Positions 1 to 12,611 are shown, counted from the first letter of the stretch. The stretch is DNA of 64,000 nt from Paroedura picta (GCF_049243985.1 NC_135381.1:13937345-14001344), one strand, 5' to 3'. Made by a program: numbers and translations. The notes: generated by a model from the letters alone, not told the origin.

Positions 1-372
1 GTGGGCCCCGACAGAGCTCTCTGGGTTCTGCAGGGCCTGCAAGATGGAGCTCTTCTAACAAGCATTTGGTTGGTCATCACCCCTCTTTTTGGGTTTTCCC
101 TTTGGGTTTTCCTGGACTGGGTGTTAGACGGAGTAATGTACTCCCCTGGGCTACATCAGGCAATAGTGACGGCATAATATTTTAATGCCTGGGCTTTGAG
201 TCATTGGGGAGGAGTCTTGATTTTTATCGTCATCTTGGAATTATTGGGTTTATAGTATGTTTTAGGATGATTTTATGATGTTTTATGGATGTGCTTGTAT
301 TTTATTGATTATAAACCACCACGAGCTGGCTGTGCTGGGGGTGGCGGTATAAAAATGCAATTATAAATAAAT
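1..372 (+). mobile_element. L2-type LINE, 3' end
   Basis: Remnant coding text (GLQDGALLTS) is followed by a 3' UTR ending CACCACGAGCTGGCTGTGCT and then (AATA)n. This is the same layout as the copy at 29225-29725. Confidence 0.65.
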
Positions 373-2218
373 AAAAACCTAAAAATAATGAGCATGGTTC
401 AGTTCAATCCATTGATTAGTCACTGAAAAGCAAATTCTTTAAGAACCAAACCTTTATTTCAGACCTTAATGTAAAAGGGTAAATCTTTTTTGAAAACACC
501 TGCTCAGTAGCAACTTGTAGCAGAATTCTCTCAGTCCATCCTGGAACATGTCTTTTTCGAATCAGGCTGATAGCTGACAGGGCAGTGTGCAAAGTCTGGG
601 AAGACCAATTAGTAGAAACCACACTGAGAAGTTATGAAGATCTAAATTGAGTGGGGTACTTCAGGACCCGGGAAAGCTCCCAGGGAAGGCAGATGTTGCT
701 CTGATGGAATCCAAAGCTAAAGCAAGTTCTTATATGTCCAAATGGAACGGGCGGGGAATGGCAAGAACGATGTCCTTCAAATAATATTACATGGATTGGA
801 AAAGGTTGGTGGTCTGGTTTTGGAGCCATGCCCTGTTGAAGGTCCAAAGATTGGTGGTCTGGTTTGGAGCCATGCATTGTTGAAGGTCCCAGATGGTGCC
901 TACCTTCCTCCTCCGGCAGAGTTCTTTAAACAGCCTTGGACAGTTGGGCCACTTCACACTCCTTACTGCCAAGGACAACAACAATGCCTCCTCAGAGGCA
1001 TCTCCCCATTGGATTTGTGTCTGATGGATTTAAGACCCACTAACAGACACACAGTCACATGATCCCTGCTCAAGGTTACCAGAAAGGCCACTGTTGGGTC
1101 CCAGCACTGATATGCTGAGCATGTGGGCAAGAGCCAAAGCTGTTCAAAGCAGCATCGGCCTGCTCTGCTTCTTTCCTCTAGACTTTTGCAGTGCCGTTGT
1201 GGAAGTGCCGTGGATTCTTAATTAACAGATCACACACTCACCTCAGTTCTTAAGTGCCTAACATTACTGAAGACATTTTCAGAGCCCCAGGCTTAAGCAC
1301 AGAATGGTTTGGCACAGCTGTACGTCAAGGCAGAAACTGATTATGGTGCCATTTCTTCACTCGGTTTGCGCTATATATTACAGGCAAAGGCCGAGCCCTC
1401 CATTCGGTGAAGATTTGCCTCCCAGGCCAGACGTTCCTAGAAATGAGCAGATCTGTTAATCCATAAATCAAGTCAACTATTTCCTGGTCTCTTGCTTCTT
1501 GGCTTCCTTCCCTCTGGAACTCTCAGCAGAGCGCATAGGCAGCCTCAAAGCAGGAGCTGAAGAGTTTGGGTTGAGCAAGAGTGCCCGAGAATGATCTTTT
1601 GCAGCACCAGCAGTGAGATGCAGTTTGCATGCCATAATTTGCTGGAATGTAATAATTTGCTGGGGGGGGGAGGATGGCTCATGAACTGAATGCACCCTTC
1701 TTCTAATCCTCAGTTCTCATATGTCCTTCTGTGAATGCAGATGCATTTGAGTCCAGCAGTTTGCAAGCAACACTGTGTTGACAGGATCCTGCAGCCCTCG
1801 TTGACCCCCAAATGACCCATGCAACCTTTAAGCATCTCTCTGATCCCCTCAGTCAACACGTACCTTTTTGATCCTTGCTTTGGGACTGTTGCTCGTCAGA
1901 GGTGCCCATTCGAACTCTGCGAATTGCAGGCTTCTGAGCCTTGTAATTCCTACAAATGCTAGACTGTACCAATCTGATTGTCCTATTTCTCCTGGACCCT
2001 TTTGATTGTGCAATTTGCATGTGGTCTTCCTGAAATTTGCATGAACTCATTTCATCCCTGCAAGAACCAATCCGGTTCCTCTACTCCATACAAATTGCAA
2101 TCTGATCTCTCTCATGTCTCATTCAGAAAATGTCGATGCTGCCTGTCCAGAGACTTGCTTGAAGCAGCTAACAACTTTTATTTTTGCCATCAAGTCACAG
2201 TTGGTTTATCCTATAGGC
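373..2218. other. Intergenic DNA, no gene seen
   Basis: Short ORFs only, with no recognisable protein motif. At 830-880 there is a short tandem of the 20-mer-like phrase GATTGGTGGTCTGGTTTGGA. Nothing else stands out. Confidence 0.5.
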
Positions 2219-2354
2219 CAAGGGTAGTCAACCTGTGGTCCTCCGGATGTCCATGGACTACAATTTCCATGAGCCTCTTCCAGCATTTGCTGGCAGGGGC
2301 TCATGGGAATTGTGGTCCATGAACACCTGGAGGACCACAGATTGACTACCCCTG
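2219..2354. mobile_element. Palindromic hAT hairpin element, old copy
   Basis: Two inverted arms around a short centre. Ends are CAAGGGTAGTCAAC and GACTACCCCTG; the arms differ at several sites, so this is one of the older copies. Confidence 0.75.
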
Positions 2355-2889
2355 TAGGCAATTCCATAGGGCTTTCAGGGCAAGAGAAAACAGAGCTGGT
2401 TGACCACTGCTTGCTTCCATGTCATGACCTTGGAGTTCCTTTGCAACCTCTCATCCAAATACTAGCCCGGCTGACGCTCCTTAGCTTCCAAGAGCGGACA
2501 AGGTCAGGGTAGCCTGGGCTACCTACGTCACGGCAGCTTATAACAATCAAACAATTAAATGAAATGACAACAATAGGACAAGATGTAATTAAAGCACAGC
2601 CATTTAGAAAGCTACCAAAGCAAGCTGACACCTAAAACAAGCCCCTTTTCAAAAGCCAATACCGTGATTAAAGCAAGCCAGCAGCAAAAAAAGAAAATAA
2701 TAATACCCATCAAGCTGCCTTAAATGTTGACAACAAAGATCCTTGTACCAGAATCAGACCATAAACCCCCTAAGCTGAAAGCCTGGGTGAAAGAGGAATT
2801 TTTAAATCTGGTGCTTAAAAATAGGGAGATGTCAGGCAAATCTCATGGGCAGAGGACATTCTACAGGTGAGAGAGGTACCCAGCTGATC

Positions 2890-3050
2890 CTAGAATCATA
2901 GAATAATAGAGTCGCTCATCCACTGTAACCTGCCACCCCCTTGAACCTTCACAGAATCAGCCTCTCCATCAGATGGCTCTCCAGCCTCTGTTTAAAAATT
3001 TCCAAAGATGGAGAACCCACCACCTCCCGAGGAAGCCTGCATCCTGCATC
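2890..3050 (-). mobile_element. CR1 LINE 3' end
   Basis: Reverse complement of the CR1 3' end, with tail TAGAATCATAGAATAATAGA. It encodes the QRLESHLMERLIL-type C-terminus. Confidence 0.8.
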
Positions 3051-3417
3051 CACATTGATTCCTCTGCTTCCCAAGAACCTGATACCTAACTGATCCTGCC
3101 ATGCTCATGTCTTGTAGCAAGCCTTTTGCCCATCTGTCCTACTGGAAGCAGTTTGTGGCATAACAAACAGCGGGCACTTGCCGTTTTCTGGCTCCCTGTT
3201 TGCAGCCGCGGCAACAAGCCAGAAGGAATGCAGCACAGTCAGGCCAGTAGGATTCTGGCTCTAGCTTAAACCCTATTTTGAGCAAGCTTGGCAGGTCTAG
3301 GTTTGGGAGGATTAAGCTCCTTCTCGGATTCAGATTTGATCCTGGCCTTGGGACTGTTGTTCGGATTCAGATCGGGCTGGTGCAAATGCATATTGCCCAT
3401 GCAGACCTAGAGAGGGT

Positions 3418-3578
3418 AGGGTTGCCAACAGGCCTGGAGAAATACGTCCCATCCCTTGAATAGGGGTTTAATGTGTGGAAATGGACAGCTGAAGCTTCTC
3501 AGGGCACAGAGGCAAATGAGATCACCTGGTCATTAACAGTGTAAAGACATTGTTTTGCTCCAGGCAGTTGGCAACCCT
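3418..3578. repeat. Dispersed inverted-repeat element, GGGTTGCCAAC ends
   Basis: Ends GGGTTGCCAACAGGCCTGGA and CCAGGCAGTTGGCAACCC form an imperfect inverted repeat. Related, more decayed copies lie at 3683-3845, 4566-5042, 6095-6150, 7166-7340, 10440-10605 and 13660-13825. Confidence 0.55.
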
Positions 3579-4041
3579 AGGGGAGCACCCGGAAATAAGC
3601 ATAGCACGTAATTAGGTCTTTAGTGAAACAGGACAGCTGCAGCTCAGGATGAGTTATCGCAAGATCCTGGGAACTAGGATTTAGGGTTGCCAACTCCCTG
3701 GAGGAAAACACGTCCTGTCCCTTTAATGGACTATTAATTTCCAGGTGATGTCATTTAACTCCATGCGATCAAAAGCTTCAGTGGTGGATTTCTACACATT
3801 CATCTGGTGTTAAAGAGACAGGCCATTTGTTTCTAAGCTAGTGGCAACCATATTAGTATGGCCCTGGTAAGGGCAGATTGTAAATAAATAATACACCCCT
3901 TGGGGTACCGGCAGCTATAGCTCAGGACTTGTGATGCCAGTTGCCCCCTAAGACTGTCTGCCGCCACCACTACCTGATCCGTTTCGTTCAGAAACCCTCA
4001 TGGAGAAGAAGAGATGCCCTAGAACAGTGAATGGATTACAC

Positions 4042-4177
4042 CAGGGGTAGTCAACCTGTGGTCCTCCATATGTCCATGGACTACAATTCCCATGAGCCCC
4101 TGCCAGCAAATGCTGGCAGGTGTTCATGGGAATTGTAGTCCATGGACATATGGAGGACCACAGGTTGACTACCCCTG
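4042..4177. mobile_element. Palindromic hAT hairpin element
   Basis: Starts CAGGGGTAGTCAACCTGTGG and ends with its reverse complement. Exact 8-bp duplication GATTACAC at 4034-4041 and 4178-4185. Both arms share a private change (CCATATG on the left, CATATGG on the right). Confidence 0.88.
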
Positions 4178-4565
4178 GATTACACTGACGGCATATTCTA
4201 ACACAGCACAGGCATGGACCTGATCCATGCAAGCTGTCTCACAATGCATTCCGTACTTAGGAGCTCTTCATGTTGCCGCCATAGCTGCAAAGCTAATTTG
4301 GGCAGAGGAGCAACCTGAAAATGTGTGTGCTTTGGAAAGAGAAAAAAGGTTTTTATAAGACCCAAAGATCCAGAAATGCATCTCTTCATTCTCCCCACCC
4401 CTTTTCCATTCTCTTTCTTGCCTTGCCCTCTGGGGCTGGATGACAGCCCATGTCATAAGAGGAGAAGAATTTATTGCAGCTCCTGTATTTCTACTGGATC
4501 TACCCATTTTGAACCCCGGTTCCTGTGCCAGACTCCATCCTAGAAGGTGTCAAATAGGGAAAAAG

Positions 4566-5042
4566 GGCTTCAAATAGGCTTGCCAACTTCCAGGTAGCAG
4601 CTGGAAATCTCCTGCGGATACAACTGATGTCTGGGTAATAATTCATTCATCTGAAGAAAATGGTCACTTTGGAAGGTGGACTCTGTAGTACTATGCTCCA
4701 ATTAAGTCCTTTCCCTCCACAAACCCTGTCCTCTACAGGCCCCAGGCCCCAATCTCTAAGGGGAGGCCAAACTGCAACTCTCCAGATATCCATGGAGTAC
4801 AATTCCCACGAGGTCCTGCCAATTGGCCAAGCTGGCAGGGCTCATGAGAGTTACAGTCCATGGACATCTGGAGACCAAGCGTTTGGCCAACCCTGCTCTA
4901 GATATTTGGCCACCCTAGTTTCAAAGCATGCTTTGCTTTCTACTAGTGAGCAACCTCTTAGTATGTGGCCTCTTCCCCACCCTCCTTGGGCCCCACCCCC
5001 CACATTTCCAGGTAGTTCCCAACCTGGAGTTGGCAACCCCAA
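4566..5042 (+). repeat. Dispersed GGTTGCCAAC-type repeat split by a palindromic element
   Basis: Begins GCTTGCCAACTTCCAGGTAG and ends GGAGTTGGCAACCCC; the element at 4758-4896 interrupts it. Confidence 0.5.
4758..4896. mobile_element. Related palindromic element, older subfamily, nested in a dispersed repeat
   Basis: Inverted arms start GGGGAGGCCAAACTGC and end GTTTGGCCAACCCTG around a centre near 4830. It interrupts the 4566-5042 dispersed repeat. Confidence 0.6.
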
Positions 5043-5089
5043 TAAATACCCCAAATATTCACAAGGTGATATTCCCATGCAGCTTTTTC

Positions 5090-5195
5090 AGAATCACAGA
5101 ATCACAGAGTTGGAAGGGGCCATACAGGCCATCTAGTCCAACCCCCTGCTCAACACAGGATCAGCCCAAAGCATCCTAAAGCATTGTGTCCACAG
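5090..5195 (-). mobile_element. CR1 LINE 3' end
   Basis: AGAATCACAGAATCACAGAG tail followed by the GGCCATCTAGTCCAACCCCC block typical of CR1. Confidence 0.8.
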
Positions 5196-5283
5196 TGTAA
5201 AGAATCCCACACACATTGTATGATGCATTTCCAATGCACTTTCCCCCTGTTTTGCACAGGAATACCCAGCTACAAATCACCCG

Positions 5284-5445
5284 GGCCCTTTCTGCACGCT
5301 GTCAATGCACTTTGAAAGTAGATTTTTCTGTTCTACATGGGAAAATTTAGCTGCAAAAGTACACTGAAAGTGCATTATCCAAATTGCACAGAATGGGGCC
5401 TGCAAAGTGCATTATCCAATGAGTGTGTGTAGCAGTCGTCAAAAG
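5284..5445. repeat. Dispersed repeat with TGCACTTT / AAAGTGCATT inverted blocks
   Basis: CAATGCACTTTGAAAGTAGA and GAAAGTGCATTATCC blocks recur in inverted order. The same pattern is at 9003-9119, so it is a dispersed family, possibly a small DNA transposon. Confidence 0.45.
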
Positions 5446-6896
5446 TTACCTATTCAGCGCATGAAACTCCCTCCCTCTCTGTAAAGCAAACAGACAAGAA
5501 AGTAGACCAAACAGAGCTATTTCTGGGAACAGATGGTTGCAGACAGAAAAAAGAAGCTGCTTTTTTTCAAGAGAGAGCAACCAGAACAATGACATTTGCA
5601 AATCTTCAGCATTGGCAGGTCAAGATGTTTGCTTATCAGCCCGGGTTTTCCACAGCCCCCTTCCTTCATGTCAGTTTTTCTAGTCCAGATCCCAGCATGC
5701 CACAGTCTTGGAGACAAACTATAGAGTTCTGCCGCTCCTGAAAAGACGTTGACCATGGCGTCCGCTAAGGTCATTAAGGGATAAATTGCAAACATCCCAC
5801 CCCCCCCCCCTGGAGAAAGGGAACTGGGGGAGGGTCAAGTGTCAACACATGGAAGCTCACTGGGAAATCTTGGGCCGGTATCCCTGTCAGCCTAGACTAC
5901 CTTACAAGATTGGTGTGAGGATCAAAATGCAGGAGAGGAGAAAGATGTAAAGCCATGTTGGGTCCCCATTGACGAGAAAGGCAAGCTGCCAATTAATTGA
6001 ATAAATAGCAGGGTGGGTGTGATCAGAGGAGGTGTTTTTAGGATTGTCAGTTAAGAATGAAGAAAAGATTCTGGTTGTCGTCCCCGCCCATTCCTGGCTC
6101 CACCCCCAAAGTCTCCAGGTATTGCCAAATCCAGAGTTGGCAACCCTCGCTGGGCCTTACCATATTGCCCTGTCTATTCACCTAGCAGTGGTTCTTCAAG
6201 ACCTTAAAAACAGGTCCACTCCAGCTCCCTGGAATTCTTTTGACTGGAGAGATCAGAGACCCATCCAGGGATTCTGTTTATCCCCAACAGAAATTCTAGA
6301 GCTCAGTCTAAAATCTAACCAATAAAGGCTTGTGAACAACAATTGGCCGGGGTGTGTGTGTGCTATATTAAAACTTGACAGGGAGAGAACAACCGCCCCT
6401 AGCATTCCCACCCCACAAGGGAAAAGAACCGCTGCACTTGAAGAGCACTTTCCCCTCTTCGAAACAAAACACAAGGCCTTTGGCTAGCTAATCCAGGAGC
6501 TATTTGATGTTTCTCCCTGTCCGTCAAATCCAGTAAACCAGTGAAATCATATTACATTCCCTCCCAGTTGAAATGATACGTTGATGGTTTTACCGCTGCG
6601 CCCCCCAGCATTCCAACTGGGGGGGGGGATTCTGAGCCCACGTCTCAGACACCAGGATGATAAGCATCTTCTAAATGCTGATGGAGAGATCCAATAGATT
6701 GTGACATTGTCTCATGCAACAGGCGGGTTTTCAAGGACGGGAACGCTCACCTGTCGGGGAAATTGCTGTTATTTGAAAACCAGACACGAATCGCTGTCAT
6801 TGTAGCTGACTGAGCCAAGACAGGAGTCTGCAGAGGGTTATGGGGTGCCGCATACAACTCCCTAGTAAAAGGTGTGCAAAGAGTTGCCATTTAGTC
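5446..6896. other. Intergenic DNA, no gene seen
   Basis: Only a scrap of the GGTTGCCAAC-type repeat (6095-6150) and two homopolymer G/C runs are recognised. Confidence 0.5.
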
Positions 6897-7114
6897 TAAG
6901 GTGACCAGATTGTTCCAACTTTTGGAGGGACATCTGGGGGCACCTGGCAAATTGTACTTATGTTGAAATTAAAATATATATATTACAATACTATTTTTGC
7001 GTTCTATGGAACTTTTTGTTGCTCCATATAGACCAAATTTTTAATCAAGAACCCCCCCCCCCTCTCCCGGTCAATGGTGTCCCGCTTTACCAATGTTTAA
7101 ATCTGGTCACCTTA
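6897..7114. mobile_element. Non-autonomous hAT transposon, 218 bp
   Basis: Terminal inverted repeats TAAGGTGACCAGAT and ATCTGGTCACCTTA are flanked by an exact 8-bp duplication ATTTAGTC, as hAT elements make. No ORF inside. Confidence 0.75.
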
Positions 7115-7691
7115 ATTTAGTCGGGCTTATTGTACAAGGAAAAGGAAGTAGATGCTAGGTGCTAAGGTTGCCATCCTCCAGATGAGGTCTGGTGATTTCC
7201 TGGAATCACAATTGCTCTTGTTGTGGCTACAAAGATCAGCTCCCTTGGTGAAAATAGCTACTTTGGAGCATAAATTCTGTGGCATCACTTCCTTGCAGAG
7301 ATTTCTTCCCTCCCCTAAGCCTGTTTGGTCTACCTGCCCCCAGAACTCAGGAATTTCCCAGTCCACAGCTGGCAGCTATGTACGGTTCCCAGACTCTGAA
7401 CATCAGCTCAGATAGAATATCTGCGAAAGTCGTGTTTACTGCTTACTTATTTACCAAATGGATCCCTCACCTTTCAGCCCTAGCAGGTAGAACCAAGGGA
7501 GCTGTTAGTGGGACCCCCTTTCCCTTGTTTTCACCAGATGGAAAGAATTTTCATGACACACGGATCGCCTTAAAAGAAACTGCAGGAAATTCAAACTCTA
7601 CTTTCTCCCTTACGGCTGAAAAAGTAAAGTTATCATTCAGAAAGGAGCACTTTTCTATGCAAATGCACAGAAATGTTTTCCAAGCTGTTTC

Positions 7692-8030
7692 TTGCGAGTA
7701 GCTTGGACTGCAAGGCGAACAAACCAGTCAGTCCTAGAGGAGATCAGCCCTGACTGCTCCTTGGAAGGCCAGATCCTGAAGATGAAACTCAAATACTTTG
7801 GCCACCTCATGGGAAGGAAGGACTCCCTGGAGAAGAGCCTAATGCTGGGAGCGATCGAGGGCAAAAGAAGAAGGGGATGACAGAGAATGAGGTGGCTGGA
7901 TGGAGTCACCGAAGCAGTCGGTGCAAACTTAAATGGACTCCGGGGAACGGTAGAGGACAGGAAGGCCTGGAGGATCCTTGTCCATGGGGTCGTGATAGGT
8001 CAGACATGACTTCGCACCTAACAACAACAG
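7692..8030 (+). mobile_element. BovB 3' fragment (about 340 bp)
   Basis: Matches the last 110 codons of the BovB ORF at 16187-19216 (SVLEEISPDCSLEGQILKMK, YFGHLMGRKDSLEKSLMLGA) and ends in a short (CAA)n tail. It is 5'-truncated and the frame is broken. Confidence 0.9.
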
Positions 8031-8607
8031 GTAGCCCTTTACATGGCAGGCACTCAGTAGGGTGTGTTGTTAGGATTGTTCGCACAGGATCTGAAAAGGG
8101 ACAGCCCTTCTAAGTACTGTTAGAAGTGCGGCTGTGCTGATGATGGTGAGCTGACCCACAGTTATGGGGGTTTTCCCCATAGTCCGGCCACTAATGGCTA
8201 GAGAGAGTAAACAAAATGAGCTTGTGAAGAGAAATGTAACAAAAGTAGTTTGATGGTCTTTAAGGACAAAAGCCACACTAATCAAAGTCTTGGGGAAGAG
8301 AGACAGAGACAGAGACGGTTCGTACTTTGAACTGGAGCACAGTGATAGGGAGAGTTCTGGGAGTCTTTAGTTGGAGAGGCTAAAAAACTGAAGCATCCTC
8401 TTTGGGGATCTGATGTCAGGTTCCCACACACTTAATGCAACAGAGGACAGGCCTGTCAGAAGCATAGCAATGAAGTGTGAATTTTGGCAGGTGTACTTCA
8501 TCATGCACTGAATCTACTGGCATTCCCTCTTCTTTGCAACACTTAAAGGTACAAGAGGTCGTCGGCCTGCCCTGCTTTGCAGTCAGTCATTCTACTTTAT
8601 TTAAATA

Positions 8608-8862
8608 GAAGAGCTGGTTTTTATACTCTGCTTTTCTCTACCCGAAGGAGTCTCAAAGTGGCTTACAATAGCTTTCCTCTTGCTTTTCCACAGACCCCCT
8701 GTGAAGAAGGTGGGGCTGAGAGCGCCTTGGTATTACTGCTCTGTGAGAATAGCACTATCAGGACTGTGACTAGCCCAAGCTCACCCAGCTGTGTAGGAAC
8801 AGGGAAACCAACCTGGTCCACTAGCTTGAGAAGCTGCTGCTACACCAAGCTGGCTTTACATG
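8608..8862 (-). mobile_element. MIR-like CORE-SINE
   Basis: Read on the - strand it has a tRNA-like head, a core with a TGACCTTGGGC-type block, and an L2-type 3' end around GTAAGCCACTTTGAGACTCC. Confidence 0.75.
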
Positions 8863-9002
8863 CAAATGCAACCTTACTGATTAAACATAGAGGAGAACCT
8901 GAGCAAACTAGTTTCAGAAGAGCCAGATAGATTTTGATGCTGCTTAGGCTCCTAAGGAGGGTGTGTGTGGAATGATTCAGAACAGCCAAATCTCACCAGG
9001 GT

Positions 9003-9119
9003 CCATTCCGCACACACAGGACAATGCTCTTTTAATGTGCTTTGGCAGCTGGATCTTCCTGTGCAGAATAGGAAAATCTACTTCTAAAGTGCATTATCTA
9101 TTGTGTGCAGAATAGGCCC
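9003..9119. repeat. Second copy of the TGCACTTT inverted-block repeat
   Basis: Ends CATTCCGCACACACAGGACA and TGTGTGCAGAATAGG are roughly inverted; the centre is near TTCCTGTGCAGAATAGGAAA. Confidence 0.5.
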
Positions 9120-9499
9120 AGGTCTTGGAGGCTAAGCAGGATAAACACTAAACCAGGAGACCAGCAAAAATGAGTCTACAGAGGAAGGCAATGGCAGACC
9201 ACCTCTCCTTAATCCCACAGGATCTCTGTAAATTGGCTGCAATGTCCTAATACTTCACACACAGGGTCCTGAATGCCAGTTTAGGGCTAGGCTAAGGGGG
9301 CTTCACCCAAGGAGTGATTGAGTTGTGCAGTACAGAACCACTTGCAGAGATAGTCTGAGACACATTCATGGAAGAAAGGTCCACCAGTGGCTGCAAGCCA
9401 TGAGGACTAAATGGAGCTCCTGGAGCCAGGAAATATCTGCGTGTCAGTGCTTGAATACCACATAAGGGGAAGAACTTGGGCCACGCACCCCATCCAGGG

Positions 9500-9777
9500 C
9501 AGCCAGTTGAGTGTGGTACAGTGGTTAAGAGTAGCAGCTCTAATCTAAAGAACTGGATTTGATTCCCTGCTCCTCCACATACAGCCAGCTGGGTGACCTT
9601 GGGCCAGTCACAGTCCTGACAGTGCTTTTCTCACATAGCAATCCTTTCAGAGCTCTCTCAGCCTCACCAGAGGGGGGTGTGTTGTGGGGAGATCAAGGGA
9701 AGGCGATTGTAAGCCTCTTCGAGACCCCTTTGGGTGGTAAAAAGCAGGGTAGAAAAATCAACTCTTCTTCTTTCTCA
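9500..9777 (+). mobile_element. MIR-like CORE-SINE
   Basis: Head GTGTGGTACAGTGGTTAAGA, core GGGTGACCTTGGGCCAGTCA, L2-type end and a (CTT)n tail. Confidence 0.82.
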
Positions 9778-10439
9778 AAGGGTGAAACAGGATGCTGGAC
9801 TTGAAGGACCCTGCGTCTGCTCCAGCAGTGGACCTCTTCTGTTCTTAAAGCTACTTAACCTTCATGCCTTGCCCAAGCCCTCCTCCGCCATCCCAATTTA
9901 TCTTGTGGGGCATTGGGTTAACAGAGGGAGCAGGTGAGACTTGTTCCTGATATATAATCAAGCCTGTTTCTTTTTATAAGAGCAGCAAGGAAGGGGTTGG
10001 TCGGAAACAGGAGCCTGGTAAGTAAGAAAGAAGGGGATGAATGGAGAGAAGGGGATGAATGGGGCCATGCTAGAGTTTATAGGTTGTGTTAAAGAATGTA
10101 TGGGCACCCATGCAGGCTCGATGCTTCTTTTTTCCTAAGAACAAAGGAGTCAGTTGCCTTTCTGCCTTAAAAAGGGGGCAATACAGGCGTGTTTGTCAGG
10201 TATTGATTAAAATGAGTTATCATCCTAATATATATCAGTTTGGATGATGTGTAGGGATCATACTGGGTTGCCAGTGGGTGAGGCATTTTTGAAAAATGGA
10301 TGGGTGGGGGGACTAATTGCCAGAATTACTTCTAGCAAATCTGGGCTTTGTCTGAATCCAGGTCAGCGACTCTGTTTCCAGGTAGGCTACTATTAAGTAT
10401 GCACAAGTGAATGCCAAAGGAAGCAGGTGGCTGTGCTAG

Positions 10440-10605
10440 GCTCATGGCTGTCAGTCTCCAGGTGAGGCCTGGAGATCTCCAGGTAAGGCCTGGAGATCTC
10501 CTGGAATTGCTAGACTACATAGATCAGCTCCCCAGTAGAATATTGCTGTATTGGAAGAAGGTCTCTATGGCATTATAACCCTCTGAGTAGGTTACTCTAC
10601 AGTTC
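10440..10605 (-). repeat. Dispersed GGTTGCCAAC-type repeat with an internal tandem
   Basis: Contains GAGGCCTGGAGATCTCCAGG followed by a near repeat AAGGCCTGGAGATCTCCTGG. It belongs to the 4566-5042 family. Confidence 0.5.
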
Positions 10606-10627
10606 CTAGGCTCTTTCACATCTTGGA

Positions 10628-10895
10628 AAGAAGAAGAGTTGTTTTTTTTATTATATGCCACTTTTCTCTACCAGGAGTCTCAAGGCGTCTTACGATCGCC
10701 TTCCTTTTCCTCTCCCCACAACAGATACTCTATGAGGAAGGTGAGGCTTGAGAGAGCTCTGAGAGAAAACAACACTATCAGGACTGTGACAAGCCCAAGG
10801 TCACCTAGCTGGTTGCAGGTGGAGGAGTGGGGAATCAAACCTGGCTGGCCAGATTAGAAGCCGCCGCTCTTAAACACTACACCCAGCTGGCTCTC
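10628..10895 (-). mobile_element. MIR-like CORE-SINE
   Basis: Full-length copy in reverse, from the (AAG)n tail at 10628 to the tRNA-like head near 10890. Confidence 0.8.
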
Positions 10896-12219
10896 TTGGT
10901 GGGAAAAAAAAATAAGTAAAGTCATCCAGGACAGATAAATAAATGCAGCTGAATTTAATATGTTTGAAACATGCTCCTTGCCCTGGCTAACCTCATGATT
11001 CCTGCATTCGACATATATCGCCTTCTGGCTTCCTGTGTTGCTGCCACTCTGGATTCTTGTTAAGCTCTCACTGCATGTAACAATCCATGTCCAGAGCTAG
11101 GTGTACCCGGTCCTTTAGCAGAAATTTTAATTGTTGGGCCAAGGTTACCAATTTTCTCTGCTTTAAGTTATGTAAATTGAGTGATTTTGACGTTAGAGCT
11201 GCTAGTTCCCTTTATCCGAGCTTTGCCAAGTCTCTGGATGCAGCGTGTTTCTTGTTCAAGTGTTCCTTGGGAGCTTTTTATAGTGGGGAAAGTTATTGTG
11301 GGAGCAGACTTGCTGCAATTCTATTTTAATGTGCTGGGGGTGGTAATTCTTGTACAGTGTGCCTTTCTATTGCAGCTTTATTACGAATGTTGTTTTGAGC
11401 CTAATGAGAAAAGCAGGATGTACTTAAAATAACGTCGAAAGGTGAACGAGGACAGTACAGATTTTCTGTTCTTTCCCCTTCTGCTGAAATCTCAGGACGG
11501 GTTTAAAGCTGCCACTGACATATCAAGGGGACCTGGGCGGCGATTCTAAGAACGCTTTCTTATCAGTAAGACCTATTGAATAAAATGGGACATGCTTCTC
11601 TGCAGACTTGCTTGGGAAGGGTTGCTCCCAGGCTCTGCAATCCTAAACAGAGCAAGACCATTGGCTTTGAAAATTGTGTTTAGGATCGCACTGTTAGCCA
11701 TGCAGTTTGCTCATCGCTTGTGTCTAGCACAAATCAGGCTGCTATGCACGCACCGCGATATGCGAGGGAACATCTGTTAATGCACAGTATAGATGCTCCT
11801 GGCTATGTGCAATGATGCTAGTTTAGTCCCCGATGTTAGATCCGTGGGTCAAGGAGCATGGAAGCACCAGAATCATTCAACTCTTTATTGTGATTTAGCT
11901 GATGGCACAACTGAACTGAACCCCCCGCCCTTCGAACAACCCCCCCCCCAATATGTACATGTGAGAACAAAAGGAACTTCCTGTGTTTGCAGGTGATTAG
12001 CTAATAGGCTGGTTTAAATCAATGTGATGTCCAATTAGGGTGGGGGATACCTTTGAATCTACTGGCTCCTACAGTCAGGCTCAAGTCAATCAGCAGCTTA
12101 GGAATAGATCCTGCCTTGGACCTCAAGCTCTGGTCCTCAGCAGATCCACATACACAATGCCCCATTACCGGTTTGATTTGGGCTGGGCATTGCTTAGCCA
12201 CTAGCCATACAGGCTAGAA
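10896..12219. other. Intergenic DNA with a probable old LINE 3' end
   Basis: 11330-11432 reads like the end of an L2-group LINE (TTATTACGAATGTTGTTTTG, then GCCTAATGAGAAAAGCAGGA). The rest is unassigned. Confidence 0.35.
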
Positions 12220-12586
12220 CAGTGGTTCTCAACCTGGGGGTCGGGACCCCTTTGGGGGTCAAATGACCCTTTTCACAGGGGTCGTGGCAGGGCAGGCAGC
12301 TTGGCCATGGGAGGGCGCCATCCACACAACAGCCTTGCGGGGTAGATTGAGAGAGCTTTGTCTGTCTGGAGCAGCAGAAAAGAGCGAGATTGGCATGGTG
12401 GGACAAGAGGCAGAACTGAACTGAGAAACCCGGGGGGGGGGAACAATTTATGTACCATCATAAACAACGCCATTGGTCAGTTTAATTTCTGTGAAAGGAC
12501 ACTTGCATAATTTTATGGTTGGGGGTCACCGCAACATGAGGAATTGTATTAAAGGGTTGCGGCATTAGGAAGGTTGAGAACCACTG
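12220..12586. mobile_element. SPIN-like non-autonomous hAT transposon
   Basis: Terminal inverted repeats start CAGTGGTTCTCAACCT and end AGGTTGAGAACCACTG. Inner blocks (GGTCGGGACCCCTTTGGGGG, and the GTTGGGGGTCACCGCAACAT segment) are those I recall for SPIN/hAT-Charlie elements. It is flanked by an 8-bp near-perfect duplication GGCTAGAA / GCCTAGAA. Confidence 0.75.
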
Positions 12587-12611
12587 GCCTAGAAACTCAC
12601 ACTTTGCTTTA

